NCBI RefSeq assembly: GCF_001807265.1
Contig: NZ_KV788369.1
Span: 1 to 50,121 of the forward strand
Length of the DNA stretch: 50,121 nucleotides
Reading direction: 5' to 3'
DNA from: Corynebacterium sp. HMSC05H05
GTDB lineage: Bacteria; Actinomycetota; Actinomycetes; Mycobacteriales; Mycobacteriaceae
Shown here: positions 1 to 8,414 of the stretch, piece by piece
How positions within the stretch are numbered: the stretch's first letter is position 1
Layout: each line of letters starts with the position of its first letter
Notes under the pieces: model-generated
Seen by the model: only the letters and a program-made list of their open reading frames with translations
Databases searched by the model: none
Told to the model about the DNA's origin: nothing
Made by a program: the position numbers and the translations under genes

Positions 1-94
1 GACAACCGGTGGTTCACAGGAAGTCCGCACAGCCGATCTGCTCCCGGCGAGTGAACTATTCTGCACCGACCAACGCGGCCCGACATTTCGCGGC

Positions 95-168
95 GGAATC
101 TGTCAGGCGGCCCCTCGACGCCCAGTTCAGTACAAACGGCCGCCGGAATCTGTCAGGCGGCCGTTTGT
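95..168. repeat. Palindromic intergenic repeat pair downstream of pspA
   Basis: The 18-mer GGAATCTGTCAGGCGGCC occurs at 95-112 and again at 145-162. The second copy sits inside a perfect hairpin with 13-base arms ACAAACGGCCGCC (132-144) and GGCGGCCGTTTGT (156-168) and an 11-base loop. The hairpin lies just beyond the stop codon of pspA and may end its transcripts, although the T-run is weak. The loop core TGACAGATTC (read on the minus strand) reappears near 48361. Confidence 0.75.
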
Positions 169-187
169 GATCTGCTAGTTGAAGAGG

Positions 188-1138
188 CTAGTCCTCGTCG
201 CGCATGTACTTCTCGGCGTCGGCGAGGATGTCGTCGGTGTTGGCGGCGTCCGGGGCATCGGCGGCGACGCGGCGGGAGCTACCGGACGGCTTCTGCTCGG
301 CGGCCGGATCGGAGACGTCTTCCTGGGCGGTCTCGCCCTGCGAACCCTCGCCCTCGCCGGAGCCCGCCTCAAGCTGGCGGTCCGCGTCATCGGCACCGGC
401 ACCGGAGCCGGCCTTGAGCTCGCCGGACAGGGACGCGCGGATCTGGTCCAGGCGGCTGGCGGCGGCAGCGTCGGTGGAGCCGGACTCGATCTCGGCCATG
501 CGGTCGGTCATGGAGTCCTTCATCAGCTCCTGCTGGCCCAGGGCGTTGGCGTAGCGGCGCTCAATCTTGTCGCGCACACCGTCGAGGGTGGGCACGTTGT
601 CGTCGTTGAACTGGTTCATCGAGTCCATGGTCTTGGCCGTCTGCTCCTGCATGCGGGCCTGGTTGAGCTGGGACTCGAGCTGGGAAACCTGGGAGAGCTG
701 CTCCTTCAGGTTCGCCTCGGACTGCTGCTGCTTCTGCTGCGCTTCCTTGGCGGCGTGGTCGGCGGCGGCGTAGGCCTGCTTGGTCTGCTCGAGCTCCTGC
801 TCCACGGACACCAGCTGGGTGGCGATGACCTCAGCGGCGTTGTTGAACTGCTGGGACTTCTCAGCGTCGCCGGCCGCGTTTGCCTTCTCGGCGGCCTGCA
901 GGGCGGTGCGCGCCTTGTTCTGCAGGTCCTCCTGGGACTTGATCAGGCGATCCATCTTCATCTGCAGCTGGTTGCGGTTGCCGATGATGTTGGCTGCGTG
1001 CTCGGAGATTGCCTTGTGCTGTTCCTTCGCAGCTGCGACGGCCTGCTGGATCTGCACCTTCGGGTCTGCGTTCTGGTCGATCTTGGTGTCGAACGACTGC
1101 ATGAGGTACTTCCAGCCCTTGCTAAACGGGTTCGCCAT
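188..1138 (-). CDS. pspA: Phage shock protein A (PspA/IM30 family)
   Basis: The product is a 316-aa PspA/IM30-type coiled-coil protein, a family that binds the inner face of the membrane and protects it under envelope stress. The start MANPFSKGWKYLMQSF matches the amphipathic N-terminal helix of the family. Residues about 25-220 form continuous heptad-rich coiled coil full of Q, E, K and A. The tail from about 225 is acidic, S/G/E-rich and low in complexity, ending in ADAEKYMRDED, so the protein is longer than the usual ~230 aa. The chosen ATG has a GGAAGGA ribosome site; the frame stays open upstream but without a better start. It is transcribed away from trxA's terminator, and a strong hairpin follows the stop. 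Confidence 0.93.
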   Translation of the reverse strand: MANPFSKGWKYLMQSFDTKIDQNADPKVQIQQAVAAAKEQHKAISEHAANIIGNRNQLQMKMDRLIKSQEDLQNKARTALQAAEKANAAGDAEKSQQFNNAAEVIATQLVSVEQELEQTKQAYAAADHAAKEAQQKQQQSEANLKEQLSQVSQLESQLNQARMQEQTAKTMDSMNQFNDDNVPTLDGVRDKIERRYANALGQQELMKDSMTDRMAEIESGSTDAAAASRLDQIRASLSGELKAGSGAGADDADRQLEAGSGEGEGSQGETAQEDVSDPAAEQKPSGSSRRVAADAPDAANTDDILADAEKYMRDED

Positions 1139-1186
1139 TGGAGTGTCCTTCCGGTGGTGGGATTCGTCGTGAGGCAAGTGTACGTA

Positions 1187-1214
1187 TGAAAAAAGCGCCC
1201 GTCTTGCGGGCGCT
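1187..1214 (-). terminator. Rho-independent terminator of trxA
   Basis: Arms AGCGCCCG (1194-1201) and CGGGCGCT (1207-1214) enclose a 5-base loop. On the minus strand a run of six T follows. It lies 12 bases after the trxA stop codon and upstream of pspA. Confidence 0.9.
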
Positions 1215-1226
1215 GAATACAAAGGC

Positions 1227-1598
1227 TTACTGCTCGGAGGCGTTCTGCTCCGCAATCTGGCGGCGGACGTCGTCCATGTCCAAGTCCTTGACCTGCTGGA
1301 CAAGGTCGTCGAACGCGGCCGGCGGCAGTGCGCCAGCGTTCTGGTAGATCAGGATGCCGTCGCGGAACGCCATCAGCGTCGGGATCGCCTGGATCTCCAG
1401 GGCGGACGCGAGCTGCTGGTTCGCCTCGGTGTCGAGCTTGGCAAAGGTGACGTCGGTGTGCTTCTCAGAGGCCTTCTCGTACGTCGGCGCAAACTGCTTG
1501 CACGGGCCGCACCAGTCTGCCCATGCGTCGACGAAGACGATGCCGTCCTGGGTAACGGTGTCCTGGAAAGTGTCCTCGGTTACATCGATCGTGCTCAA
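1227..1598 (-). CDS. trxA: Thioredoxin
   Basis: A 123-aa thioredoxin, a cytoplasmic disulfide reductase. The active site WCGPC lies at residues 29-33, followed by the cis-proline segment AIPTLMAFRDG, and the length is close to the family norm with a short charged C-terminal extension. The start is inferred to be TTG, because AAGGAG lies six bases upstream and the protein then begins MSTIDVTEDTF as in related thioredoxins. The open frame upstream (to 1859) runs through the divergent promoter region and has no thioredoxin homology. A strong terminator follows, so it is monocistronic. It is divergent from the copper operon. Confidence 0.93.
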   Translation of the reverse strand: MSTIDVTEDTFQDTVTQDGIVFVDAWADWCGPCKQFAPTYEKASEKHTDVTFAKLDTEANQQLASALEIQAIPTLMAFRDGILIYQNAGALPPAAFDDLVQQVKDLDMDDVRRQIAEQNASEQ

Positions 1599-1671
1599 AG
1601 TACACTCCTTAAAGCTTTTGGTTATTGTTGTAGAGATTGCAACGGGTACAACCCTAACAATGCCCGAGCTA

Positions 1672-1689
1672 TTCCAGGCCGGGCTGGAA
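1672..1689. promoter_or_regulatory. Inverted repeat in the trxA / copper operon intergenic region
   Basis: TTCCAG and CTGGAA are 6-base inverted arms separated by six bases. They lie 30 bases before the first copper-operon start codon. A second short dyad, GGGT-ACA-ACCC, lies at 1644-1654. Either could be a binding site for a copper-responsive regulator, but no regulator gene is visible here and neither site matches an operator I can name. Confidence 0.3.
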
Positions 1690-1719
1690 CGAGTGGAAAT
1701 CAGGAGGCGTGCAGCAGCC

Positions 1720-1920
1720 ATGACGAAGACGTACCGGATCTCGGGCCCGAAGGACGAAGTCGCGGTCGATTCGCTCAAAGACGAGCTGTCGCTGGTGGAC
1801 GGCACCCACGAGGTGGATGTGGACCTCGAGGCCGGGCACCTCACCGTTGTCGGATTCACCTTTGCCGACGAGGATATTGTGCAGGCGGCGAAAAACGCCG
1901 GCTACGTTATCGAGATATAA
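1720..1920 (+). CDS. HMA-fold protein lacking the CxxC metal site
   Basis: A 66-aa protein with the size and strand-helix pattern of a heavy-metal-associated (CopZ-like) domain; it ends with the typical DEDIVQAAKNAGYVIEI helix and strand. The CxxC copper-binding motif is absent and there is no cysteine at all, so it probably does not bind Cu(I) like CopZ. The ATG has AGGAGG 12 bases upstream, a rather long spacing. It is the first gene of a run with copZ and copA (gaps of 12 and 21 bases), so a role in copper handling, perhaps as a regulatory or scaffold partner, is inferred from position only. Longer in-frame starts reach into the trxA promoter and are unlikely. Confidence 0.72.
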   Translation: MTKTYRISGPKDEVAVDSLKDELSLVDGTHEVDVDLEAGHLTVVGFTFADEDIVQAAKNAGYVIEI

Positions 1921-1932
1921 GGAGGACACACC

Positions 1933-2133
1933 ATGGCTGGACGCGAGTTCAACGTTGAGGGCATGACCTGCGGGCACTGCGAGATGAGCGTGCAGGAGGA
2001 GATCTCCGAGGTCGCGGGCGTGACCGCTGTGAAGGCGGACCACACCACCGGAACGGTCACTGTCGAGGGGGACGGCTTCTCAACCGACGACATTGCGGCC
2101 GCGGTGAAGGAAGCCGGTTACACACTGGCCTAA
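1933..2133 (+). CDS. copZ: Copper chaperone CopZ (HMA domain)
   Basis: A 66-aa heavy-metal-associated domain with the canonical metal loop GMTCGHC near residues 10-16; the two cysteines bind Cu(I) and pass it to the CopA ATPase. AAGGAGG sits just upstream of the ATG. It lies between the cysteine-less HMA protein and copA and is very probably cotranscribed with both. The length is normal for the family. Confidence 0.93.
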   Translation: MAGREFNVEGMTCGHCEMSVQEEISEVAGVTAVKADHTTGTVTVEGDGFSTDDIAAAVKEAGYTLA

Positions 2134-2154
2134 ACCAGGCCTAAGGTGGGGGTT

Positions 2155-4422
2155 ATGACTGAAACCCCCACAGCATTGCAGCACGTCGAGCTGGGCGTGA
2201 CGGGGATGACCTGCTCGTCGTGCTCTTCGCGCGTGCAGCGCAAATTGAACAAGCTCGACGGCGTGGACGCCACGGTGAACTACTCCACCGAAACCGCCGC
2301 CGTCGAATTCGATCCGGCGAAGACGTCGTCGCAATTGCTTATCGACGAAGTGCGCTCCGCCGGGTACGACGCGTTTGAAATGACTGATGACGCGGTCGGG
2401 GGTGAGGCGGCGGAGGCCGGAGGGGCGTCGACAAGCGAGAAGCTCGAAGGCGCGCGCCTGGAGGAAGCCGAAAAGCTGAAACGCACCACGATTTGGGCGG
2501 CGCTGGTCTCGCTGCCGGTGATGGTGGTGAGCATGGTGCCGGCGCTGCAGTTCACCAACTGGCAGTGGGCGGCGTTTGCGGCGGCGACGCTGGTGTTTTT
2601 CGCCGCGGGCAGCGTGTTTCACCGCGCGACCTGGGTGAACCTGAAGCACGGCGCGGCGACGATGGACACGCTGATCACGCTGGGCACCTCGGCGGCGTAC
2701 CTGTGGTCCGTGTGGGCGCTGTTCTTCGGCAACGCAGGCGAGCCGGGGATGGTCATGGAGATGTCCATCTTCCCCTCGCACGCGGGCATGGACGAGATCT
2801 ACCTCGAGTCCGTGTGTGTGGTGATCACGTTCTTGCTGCTCGGACGGTGGTTTGAGACGCGGGCGAAGGGGCAGTCCTCCGAGGCGCTGCGCGAGCTGTT
2901 GGACATGGGCGCCAAAGACGCCGCGGTGATCCGAAGAGGCAAGGAAGTGCGCGTGCCGATTGCCCAGGTGGCGGTTGGCGACAGGTTCATCGTGCGCCCT
3001 GGCGAAAAGATCGCCACGGACGGGCGCGTGGTGTCCGGGCACTCGGCGGTGGACGAGTCGATGCTCACCGGCGAGTCCGTGCCCGTGGAGGTCTCGGAAG
3101 GCTCCGCGGTCACCGGCGCGACGCTAAACACCTCCGGGCGCCTGGTGGTGGAGGCCACCCGTGTCGGCGCCGAGACCACGCTCGCGCAGATGGGCAAGCT
3201 GGTACGCGACGCGCAAGCCGGCAAGGCGCCGGTGGAGCGGCTGGTGGACAAGATCTCGCAGGTCTTCGTGCCCGTTGTGGTGCTGGTTGCGCTGGTGACG
3301 CTGGCCGGGCACCTCATGGTGGGCCACGGCGTCGCCCACGCGTTCACCGCGGCGGTGGCGGTTCTGATCATCGCCTGCCCGTGCGCGCTCGGCCTTGCCA
3401 CCCCGACCGCGATCCTGGTGGGCACCGGCCGCGGCGCCCAGCTGGGGCTGTTGATCAAGGGCCCCGAGGTGCTCGAATCCACCCGCCAGGTGGACACGGT
3501 GGTCATGGACAAAACCGGCACGATCACCTCGGGCGAAATGGGGGTTGCGGACGTCGTCGCAGCTGACGACTTCTCCGCCGACGAGGTGCTGCGCCTCGCC
3601 GCCGGCGTGGAGGCCGGCTCCGAGCACCCGATCGCCCGCGCGATCGTGGAGGAGGTCAGCGAGGTGCCGGCCTCGGAGAACTTCCAGAATGAGGTGGGCA
3701 AGGGAGCGTCCGCGCGTATCGACGGCCGCTCGGTCCGCGTCGGCCGCCCGTCCGTGCCGCTTGGCAGGCTGGCCAGCGCCTTCGAGGACGCCGAGCGTTC
3801 CGGGGCAACCCCGGTGGCGGTCGAGGTGGACGGCGCCCTGGCCGGGCTCGTTGCGGTGCGCGACACCGTGAAGGCAGATTCCGCCGACGCCGTGGCGCAG
3901 CTGCGCGAGCTGGGGCTGACACCGCACCTGCTCACCGGCGACAACGCCGGCGCGGCCGCGGCTGTGGCGTCGGAGGTGGGCATCGACCCGGCCAACGTCA
4001 CCGCAGGAGTCCTGCCGGAGGACAAGGTGGAGGTGGTCAAGCGCCTGCAGGCCGAGGGCAAGCGCGTGGCCATGGTCGGCGACGGGGTCAACGACGCCGC
4101 CGCACTCGCCCAGGCGGACCTGGGCTTGGCCATGGGTGCGGGCACGGACGTGGCCATCGAGGCCGCGGACATCGCGCTCATGCGCAACTCGCTGACCTCC
4201 GCGGCGGACGCCATCAGGCTGTCGCGCAAGACCCTGAAGACGATCAAGGGCAACCTGTTCTGGGCGTTCGCCTACAACGTCATCCTCATCCCGGTGGCCG
4301 CGCTGGGCTTCCTCAACCCGATGCTCGCCGGCATCGCGATGGCGTTCAGCTCGGTATTCGTGGTGTCGAACTCGCTGCGGCTGCGGGCGTTTAACTCTGT
4401 GTCGTCGGGCGCAGGTGAATAA
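2155..4422 (+). CDS. copA: Copper-translocating P1B-type ATPase CopA
   Basis: A 755-aa Cu(I)-exporting ATPase of the inner membrane. Visible landmarks are one N-terminal HMA domain with GMTCSSC (Cys20, Cys23), the actuator loop TGES (305-308), the intramembrane CPC metal site (408-410), the phosphorylated Asp452 in DKTGT, the HP motif of the nucleotide domain (491-492) and GDGVND (642-647). Two more transmembrane helices close the protein. ATG 2155 is preferred over GTG 2146, because a TAAGGT -10-like hexamer ends seven bases before it, so copA may also have its own leaderless promoter besides read-through from copZ. All catalytic residues are present. Confidence 0.95.
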   Translation: MTETPTALQHVELGVTGMTCSSCSSRVQRKLNKLDGVDATVNYSTETAAVEFDPAKTSSQLLIDEVRSAGYDAFEMTDDAVGGEAAEAGGASTSEKLEGARLEEAEKLKRTTIWAALVSLPVMVVSMVPALQFTNWQWAAFAAATLVFFAAGSVFHRATWVNLKHGAATMDTLITLGTSAAYLWSVWALFFGNAGEPGMVMEMSIFPSHAGMDEIYLESVCVVITFLLLGRWFETRAKGQSSEALRELLDMGAKDAAVIRRGKEVRVPIAQVAVGDRFIVRPGEKIATDGRVVSGHSAVDESMLTGESVPVEVSEGSAVTGATLNTSGRLVVEATRVGAETTLAQMGKLVRDAQAGKAPVERLVDKISQVFVPVVVLVALVTLAGHLMVGHGVAHAFTAAVAVLIIACPCALGLATPTAILVGTGRGAQLGLLIKGPEVLESTRQVDTVVMDKTGTITSGEMGVADVVAADDFSADEVLRLAAGVEAGSEHPIARAIVEEVSEVPASENFQNEVGKGASARIDGRSVRVGRPSVPLGRLASAFEDAERSGATPVAVEVDGALAGLVAVRDTVKADSADAVAQLRELGLTPHLLTGDNAGAAAAVASEVGIDPANVTAGVLPEDKVEVVKRLQAEGKRVAMVGDGVNDAAALAQADLGLAMGAGTDVAIEAADIALMRNSLTSAADAIRLSRKTLKTIKGNLFWAFAYNVILIPVAALGFLNPMLAGIAMAFSSVFVVSNSLRLRAFNSVSSGAGE

Positions 4423-4463
4423 AAACTGTCAACGCGCGGAAGAGCACGTCCTACACTCCCCGC

Positions 4464-5777
4464 ATGAACTCTTCTGTGCAGCTCACTCGTACTGAGCGCC
4501 TGGACCGCCTGCCGGTCACCCCGAAGCACAAGCGACTGCTGGTCGGCTCCGGCATCGGCTGGGCCCTCGACGCGATGGATATCGGCCTCGTGTCCTTCAT
4601 CCTCGCCGCGCTGGCAGTGCAGTGGAACTTGGACAACACCACGACCGGCTGGATCGCCTCGATCGGATTCGTCGGCATGGCCATCGGCGCAAGTTTGGGT
4701 GGCCTGCTCGCCGACAAGATCGGCCGCCGCCAAGTCTTCGCCGCAACACTTCTGCTCTACGGGCTGGCCACCGGTGCGTCGGCGCTAGCGTGGTCCGTGG
4801 CGTCGCTGATGGTGTTCCGCTTCCTGGTGGGCCTCGGCCTCGGCGCGGAGCTGCCGGTAGCCTCCACACTGGTCAGCGAGTTTTCCCCGCGCAAGGTGCG
4901 GGGCCGCATGGTCGTGCTCCTGGAGGCGTTTTGGGCCGTGGGCTGGATCATGGCCGCCGTCATCGGCACTTTCGTGGTGGCGCAGAGCGACAACGGCTGG
5001 CGCTGGGGCTTCGCGCTCGGCGCTGTGCCTGCGCTGTACGCCATCTACGTGCGCATGGGGCTGCCGGAATCCGTGCGCTTCCTCGAGTCGGCGGGCCGGC
5101 ACGACGAGGCCGAACGTATCGTCCGCGAGTTCGAGTCCGAGGCCGACCCCGCGCACTACGACACCGCCGCGCCACCCCGGGAAAACCCCGTCGATGGCGG
5201 CATCTGGGGACCAGCGCTACGCGGGCGCACCGCCGCATTTTGGACAATCTGGTTCTGCGTGTCCCTGTCCTACTACGGCGCGTTCATTTGGATCCCGTCA
5301 CTGCTGGTGGAGCAGGGTTTTTCGCTGGTGCGCTCGTTTACTTTCACGCTGATCATCACCCTGGCGCAGCTGCCCGGCTACGCCGCGGCCGCCTGGCTCA
5401 TCGAGAGGTGGGGCCGCCGCGTCACACTCGCGACCTTCCTCGCAGGCTCGGCGCTTGCAGCGTTCGCATACGGCATGGCCAGCACCGAGTGGCAGATCAT
5501 CGCCGCGGGCTGCCTGCTCAGCTTCTTCAACCTCGGAGCCTGGGGCGCGCTGTACGCGATCGGCCCGGAGCTCTACCCCACCGCCATTCGCGCCACCGGA
5601 ACGGGCGCGGGCGCGGCGTTCGGGCGCATCGGCTCAATTCTCGCGCCGCTTGTGGTTCCGCCGGTGCTCGCCTTCGGCGGCTCGACGGCGGTGTTCGGGG
5701 TGTTCGCAGCCGCCTTCGCGCTGGCCTGTGCAGCGACGTTTACGCTGCCTGAGCAGCGTGGGGTGGCAATTGGGTAG
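4464..5777 (+). CDS. MFS transporter (metabolite:H+ symporter-like, NiaP/sugar-porter type)
   Basis: A 437-aa major facilitator with about twelve transmembrane segments. The A-motif GGLLADKIGRRQVF near residue 78, the acidic DAMDIGL in helix 1 and the WGRR loop in the second half are typical of the group that holds aromatic-acid and niacin (NiaP) carriers; the substrate cannot be read from sequence. A TACACT -10 hexamer (4452-4457) ends six bases before the ATG, indicating a leaderless transcript separate from copA, which ends 41 bases upstream. Confidence 0.85.
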   Translation: MNSSVQLTRTERLDRLPVTPKHKRLLVGSGIGWALDAMDIGLVSFILAALAVQWNLDNTTTGWIASIGFVGMAIGASLGGLLADKIGRRQVFAATLLLYGLATGASALAWSVASLMVFRFLVGLGLGAELPVASTLVSEFSPRKVRGRMVVLLEAFWAVGWIMAAVIGTFVVAQSDNGWRWGFALGAVPALYAIYVRMGLPESVRFLESAGRHDEAERIVREFESEADPAHYDTAAPPRENPVDGGIWGPALRGRTAAFWTIWFCVSLSYYGAFIWIPSLLVEQGFSLVRSFTFTLIITLAQLPGYAAAAWLIERWGRRVTLATFLAGSALAAFAYGMASTEWQIIAAGCLLSFFNLGAWGALYAIGPELYPTAIRATGTGAGAAFGRIGSILAPLVVPPVLAFGGSTAVFGVFAAAFALACAATFTLPEQRGVAIG

Positions 5778-5795
5778 TTCAGGCGGAACCCGCTG

Positions 5796-5984
5796 CTAAG
5801 CAAAGAAGCGCGTGATGCGCGACAGCAGCGACTTATCCTCCGTCGCCTTGTCAATTTCCTCGATGTTGCGCGGCAGGTTGAGCAGGAGGGTGTTCTCCCC
5901 CGTCTTGGCGACGGTGATGCTCGGGTCGAGCTTGGCCACCGTGCTCGCGCAGGCGGCGGGGCCGTTGATGGAACGCACGGTCAT
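5796..5984 (-). CDS. Small conserved-looking protein of unknown function
   Basis: The 62-aa product starts MTVRSINGPAACASTV, with an excellent AAAGGAGA ribosome site before the ATG. It has no membrane segment or domain that I recognise. A central hydrophobic strand (ENTLLLNLP) is followed by a charged helix and a C-terminal LLSRITRFFA. An upstream in-frame ATG would add 22 residues (MTRCENAFMM...) but would place the ribosome site inside the gene. It lies convergent with the MFS gene and downstream of dnaB on the same strand. Confidence 0.65.
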   Translation of the reverse strand: MTVRSINGPAACASTVAKLDPSITVAKTGENTLLLNLPRNIEEIDKATEDKSLLSRITRFFA

Positions 5985-6090
5985 GGCTTTCTCCTTTGCT
6001 GCTTTTGCGTTGTGATGTTGCATCATAAACGCGTTTTCGCAGCGTGTCACCGTTGGAAAGCCATGCCTAACTGTTCATAGGGCAGGTTTA

Positions 6091-7608
6091 CTAGCCGTGC
6101 GCCATGTTGACGAAGCGCGAGTAGTGCAGCTGGTGCGCCACCGGAATGGTGTCGATCGGACCGCCGCGGTGCTTCGCAACGATGATGTCCGCCTCGCCCG
6201 CGCGCTCGTCGTCGCGGTCCTGCGAGTCCGGGCGGTAGAGCAGGAACACCATGTCGGCGTCCTGCTCCAGCGATCCGGACTCACGCAGGTCAGCGAGCTG
6301 CGGGCGCTTGTCGGTGCGGGCCTCCGGGCCACGGTTGAGCTGGGAGATGGCGATCACCGGCACCTCGAGTTCCTTGGCCAAAAGCTTGAGGTGGCGGGAG
6401 AACTCCGAGACCTCCTGCTGGCGCGACTCGACCTTCTTGCCGGAGCTCATCAGCTGCAGGTAGTCCACCACCACCAGGTCCAGGCCGTGCTGCTGCTTCA
6501 GGCGGCGCGCCTTGGAACGGATCTCCATCATGGTGAGATTCGGCGAGTCGTCGATGAACAGCGGCGCGTCCTGGATCTCGGTGAGGCGGTGGGTGAGCTT
6601 CTCCCAGTCGCGCTCCTCCATCTGGCCCGAGCGCATCGCGGAGAGCTTGATCTCCGTCTCCGCTGACAGCATGCGCATGATGATCTCGGATGCACTCATC
6701 TCCAGCGAGAAAATCACCGACGTCTTGTTCTGGTGGATCGAGCACGAGCGCATGAAGTCCAGCGCCAGCGTGGACTTACCCACACCGGGTCGTGCCGCAA
6801 TGATGATCATCTGGCCGGCGTGCAGGCCGTTGGTGAGCTTATCCAGGTCGATGAACCCGGTGGGCACACCCGCTTCGAGCGCGCCGCCGGAGGCAATCAT
6901 GGTCAGCTCGTCGATGGTCGGCTTGAGCAGGTCCGACAGCGGCCGGTAGTCCTCGCCCGACTGGTTGCGGGTGATGCCGAAGACCTTCTGCTGGGCGTGG
7001 TCGACAATCGCGTCGACCTCCATGCCCTCTTCTCCTTCGTAGCCGAGCTGCACCACCTGCGTGCCGGCGTTGACCAGCTGGCGCAGGATCGACTTTTCCT
7101 CGACAATCTCCGCGTAGTAGCGCGCGTTGGCCGCCGTGGGGACCTCGGAGATCAGCGTGTGCAGGTACGGCGCGCCGCCGACGCGCTCGAGCTCGTTGAT
7201 ACGGTCCAGGCGCCCAGCGACAATGAGCACGTCGACGTTGCTGCCCTGCGCGAACAGGTCCAGGATGGCCTGGTAGATCAGCTGGTGCGCGGGAAAGTAG
7301 AAGTCGTCCGGGCGCAGGCTTTCCGCCACATCCAAGATGACGTCAGGGTTGAGCAGCATCGCGCCGATGACGGAGCGCTCCGCCAGCTCGTCGTGCGGCG
7401 GGGTGCGGTACTCCTGCAGCTCGTTGTTGCCGCGGTTGAAGTTGGAGTAGCGGTTGTTTGTCGACGAGCTACCGCCCCTCCCGCCTTTCCCCCTCGAGTT
7501 ACCGCTGTTGCCTTGGAACGCCTCAAAGTCGGAGTCGCTGAAATCTCCGTAGTCCGCGGCCGGTTCCGGCGGCGGCACGTAGTCGTCGAAGCTGTCGTCT
7601 GCACCCAT
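6091..7608 (-). CDS. dnaB: Replicative DNA helicase DnaB
   Basis: A 505-aa hexameric 5'-3' helicase that drives the replication fork. The N-terminal DnaB domain (about residues 55-160, starting with PPHDELAERSVIGAMLL) is followed by the RecA-like domain. The Walker A ARPGVGKST contains Lys278, and Walker B is LVVVDYLQLM. The first 50 residues are a G/S/N-rich linker common in actinobacteria. No intein interrupts it, although mycobacterial DnaB often carries one at Walker A. The ATG has an AAGGGGA site upstream. The upstream spacer holds several DnaA boxes. Confidence 0.97.
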   Translation of the reverse strand: MGADDSFDDYVPPPEPAADYGDFSDSDFEAFQGNSGNSRGKGGRGGSSSTNNRYSNFNRGNNELQEYRTPPHDELAERSVIGAMLLNPDVILDVAESLRPDDFYFPAHQLIYQAILDLFAQGSNVDVLIVAGRLDRINELERVGGAPYLHTLISEVPTAANARYYAEIVEEKSILRQLVNAGTQVVQLGYEGEEGMEVDAIVDHAQQKVFGITRNQSGEDYRPLSDLLKPTIDELTMIASGGALEAGVPTGFIDLDKLTNGLHAGQMIIIAARPGVGKSTLALDFMRSCSIHQNKTSVIFSLEMSASEIIMRMLSAETEIKLSAMRSGQMEERDWEKLTHRLTEIQDAPLFIDDSPNLTMMEIRSKARRLKQQHGLDLVVVDYLQLMSSGKKVESRQQEVSEFSRHLKLLAKELEVPVIAISQLNRGPEARTDKRPQLADLRESGSLEQDADMVFLLYRPDSQDRDDERAGEADIIVAKHRGGPIDTIPVAHQLHYSRFVNMAHG

Positions 7609-7665
7609 GGGTTCCCCTTTCGCTGTGTGTATGAGATTACCCCGTAACGCAAACCGCAAACCGAG

Positions 7666-7936
7666 TTATCCACAGGGGTTGTGGAGAATTGAGGATTATG
7701 CGGGTGAGTTTTCCACAGGGGCGGTGTTTGCGGTGTGGAATTCGTGTGGATTCACCTTCTTGAGCCCCTGGTAAAGAGCGCATTTAACCAGGTAGACATG
7801 TATATTTTCACATCATTAGATAGTGACGATATAGGTGGATAACTCCGTTGACCACGGCGTTTGACAACCACGAAATGTCCACTCGAGTGGACAATTTCCG
7901 GCATACGCAGGGTGTATAACACACCACTTATCCACA
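7666..7936. promoter_or_regulatory. Cluster of DnaA boxes upstream of dnaB
   Basis: The 383-bp spacer between dnaB and the next gene holds two perfect TTATCCACA boxes (7666-7674 and 7928-7936) and TTTTCCACA (7709-7717). One-mismatch TTATCCACC lies on the minus strand (7834-7842) and TTGTCCACT on the minus strand (7886-7894). The sequence around 7790-7850 is notably A/T-rich. The density suggests DnaA control of dnaB or a DnaA-titration site. I see no dnaA or dnaN next to it, so this is not the usual oriC context. Confidence 0.65.
7876..7893. promoter_or_regulatory. Perfect 18-bp palindrome TGTCCACTCGAGTGGACA
   Basis: This is an exact palindrome centred on an XhoI-like CTCGAG. With flanking AAA/ATT it extends imperfectly to 24 bases. 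It overlaps a DnaA-like box (TTGTCCACT). It could be a dimeric repressor operator or a pair of opposed DnaA-like sites. Confidence 0.5.
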
Positions 7937-7991
7937 TTGCTTTAAATCTTCCGTCAGGACGCCTCCAAAGCAGTTAGCTACGCTCTCCACC

Positions 7992-8414
7992 ATGTCTCCT
8001 CGAAGCATTCTCTGGGCGTATCTCGCTTCCGTGGTAGCGGTGCCGGGCGCGTTTGTCGCGGGGATCGGACTCGCCGGTGACAGGCTCACCCACGCCACAA
8101 CATGTCTCATCGGGATCGGCGTTGTCGTTCTGACAAGCTTGGGCTCTGTCGGCTGGGCGGCCGCATACACCCGCGCAACCCGCGCGCGGCGCGGTACCAC
8201 CGTGGCCGTCTGGATCGCCACTGCCTGCCTACTAGTGGGCCTGGGCTCCACCGGTCTCGTCTTTTGGGAGGAGTACCAGGCGGGCATGTCGCTGCCGATC
8301 ATCAACCTGTTTCTGTACCTCATCCCTCTCGGCCTACTCATCCTGCTCGGCTCGGCCGTTGCGCAGACAGCGGCAGCGAGGACGTCACGCTCGCGAGGCG
8401 AACGCCAGCGGTAG
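7992..8414 (+). CDS. Four-helix membrane protein of unknown function
   Basis: A 140-aa protein with four predicted membrane helices: about residues 8-28, 38-58, 72-90 and 103-125, the last containing LFLYLIPLGLLILLGSAVAQ. A basic TSRSRGERQR tail closes it. No domain was recognised. TACGCT (7979-7984) ends seven bases before the ATG, indicating a leaderless promoter. The last 30 bases overlap the 3' end of the convergent recQ gene. Confidence 0.68.
   Translation: MSPRSILWAYLASVVAVPGAFVAGIGLAGDRLTHATTCLIGIGVVVLTSLGSVGWAAAYTRATRARRGTTVAVWIATACLLVGLGSTGLVFWEEYQAGMSLPIINLFLYLIPLGLLILLGSAVAQTAAARTSRSRGERQR

Noticed and set aside
179..1189. A leucine/glycine-rich plus-strand frame opposite pspA
   Set aside because: It is created by the repetitive coiled-coil codons of pspA on the other strand.
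1599..1859. N-terminal extension of thioredoxin
   Set aside because: It runs through the divergent promoter into the HMA gene; the TTG with AAGGAG is the better start.
6091..7608. Intein in dnaB
   Set aside because: The helicase motifs are contiguous and the length is normal, so no intein is present.
7752..7937. A 61-codon minus-strand frame in the dnaB spacer
   Set aside because: It has no ribosome site or -10 at the right distance, and overlaps DnaA boxes and the palindrome.
7609..7991. Chromosomal origin of replication
   Set aside because: DnaA boxes are present, but dnaA, dnaN, recF and rpmH are not adjacent; the boxes are better read as regulation or titration.
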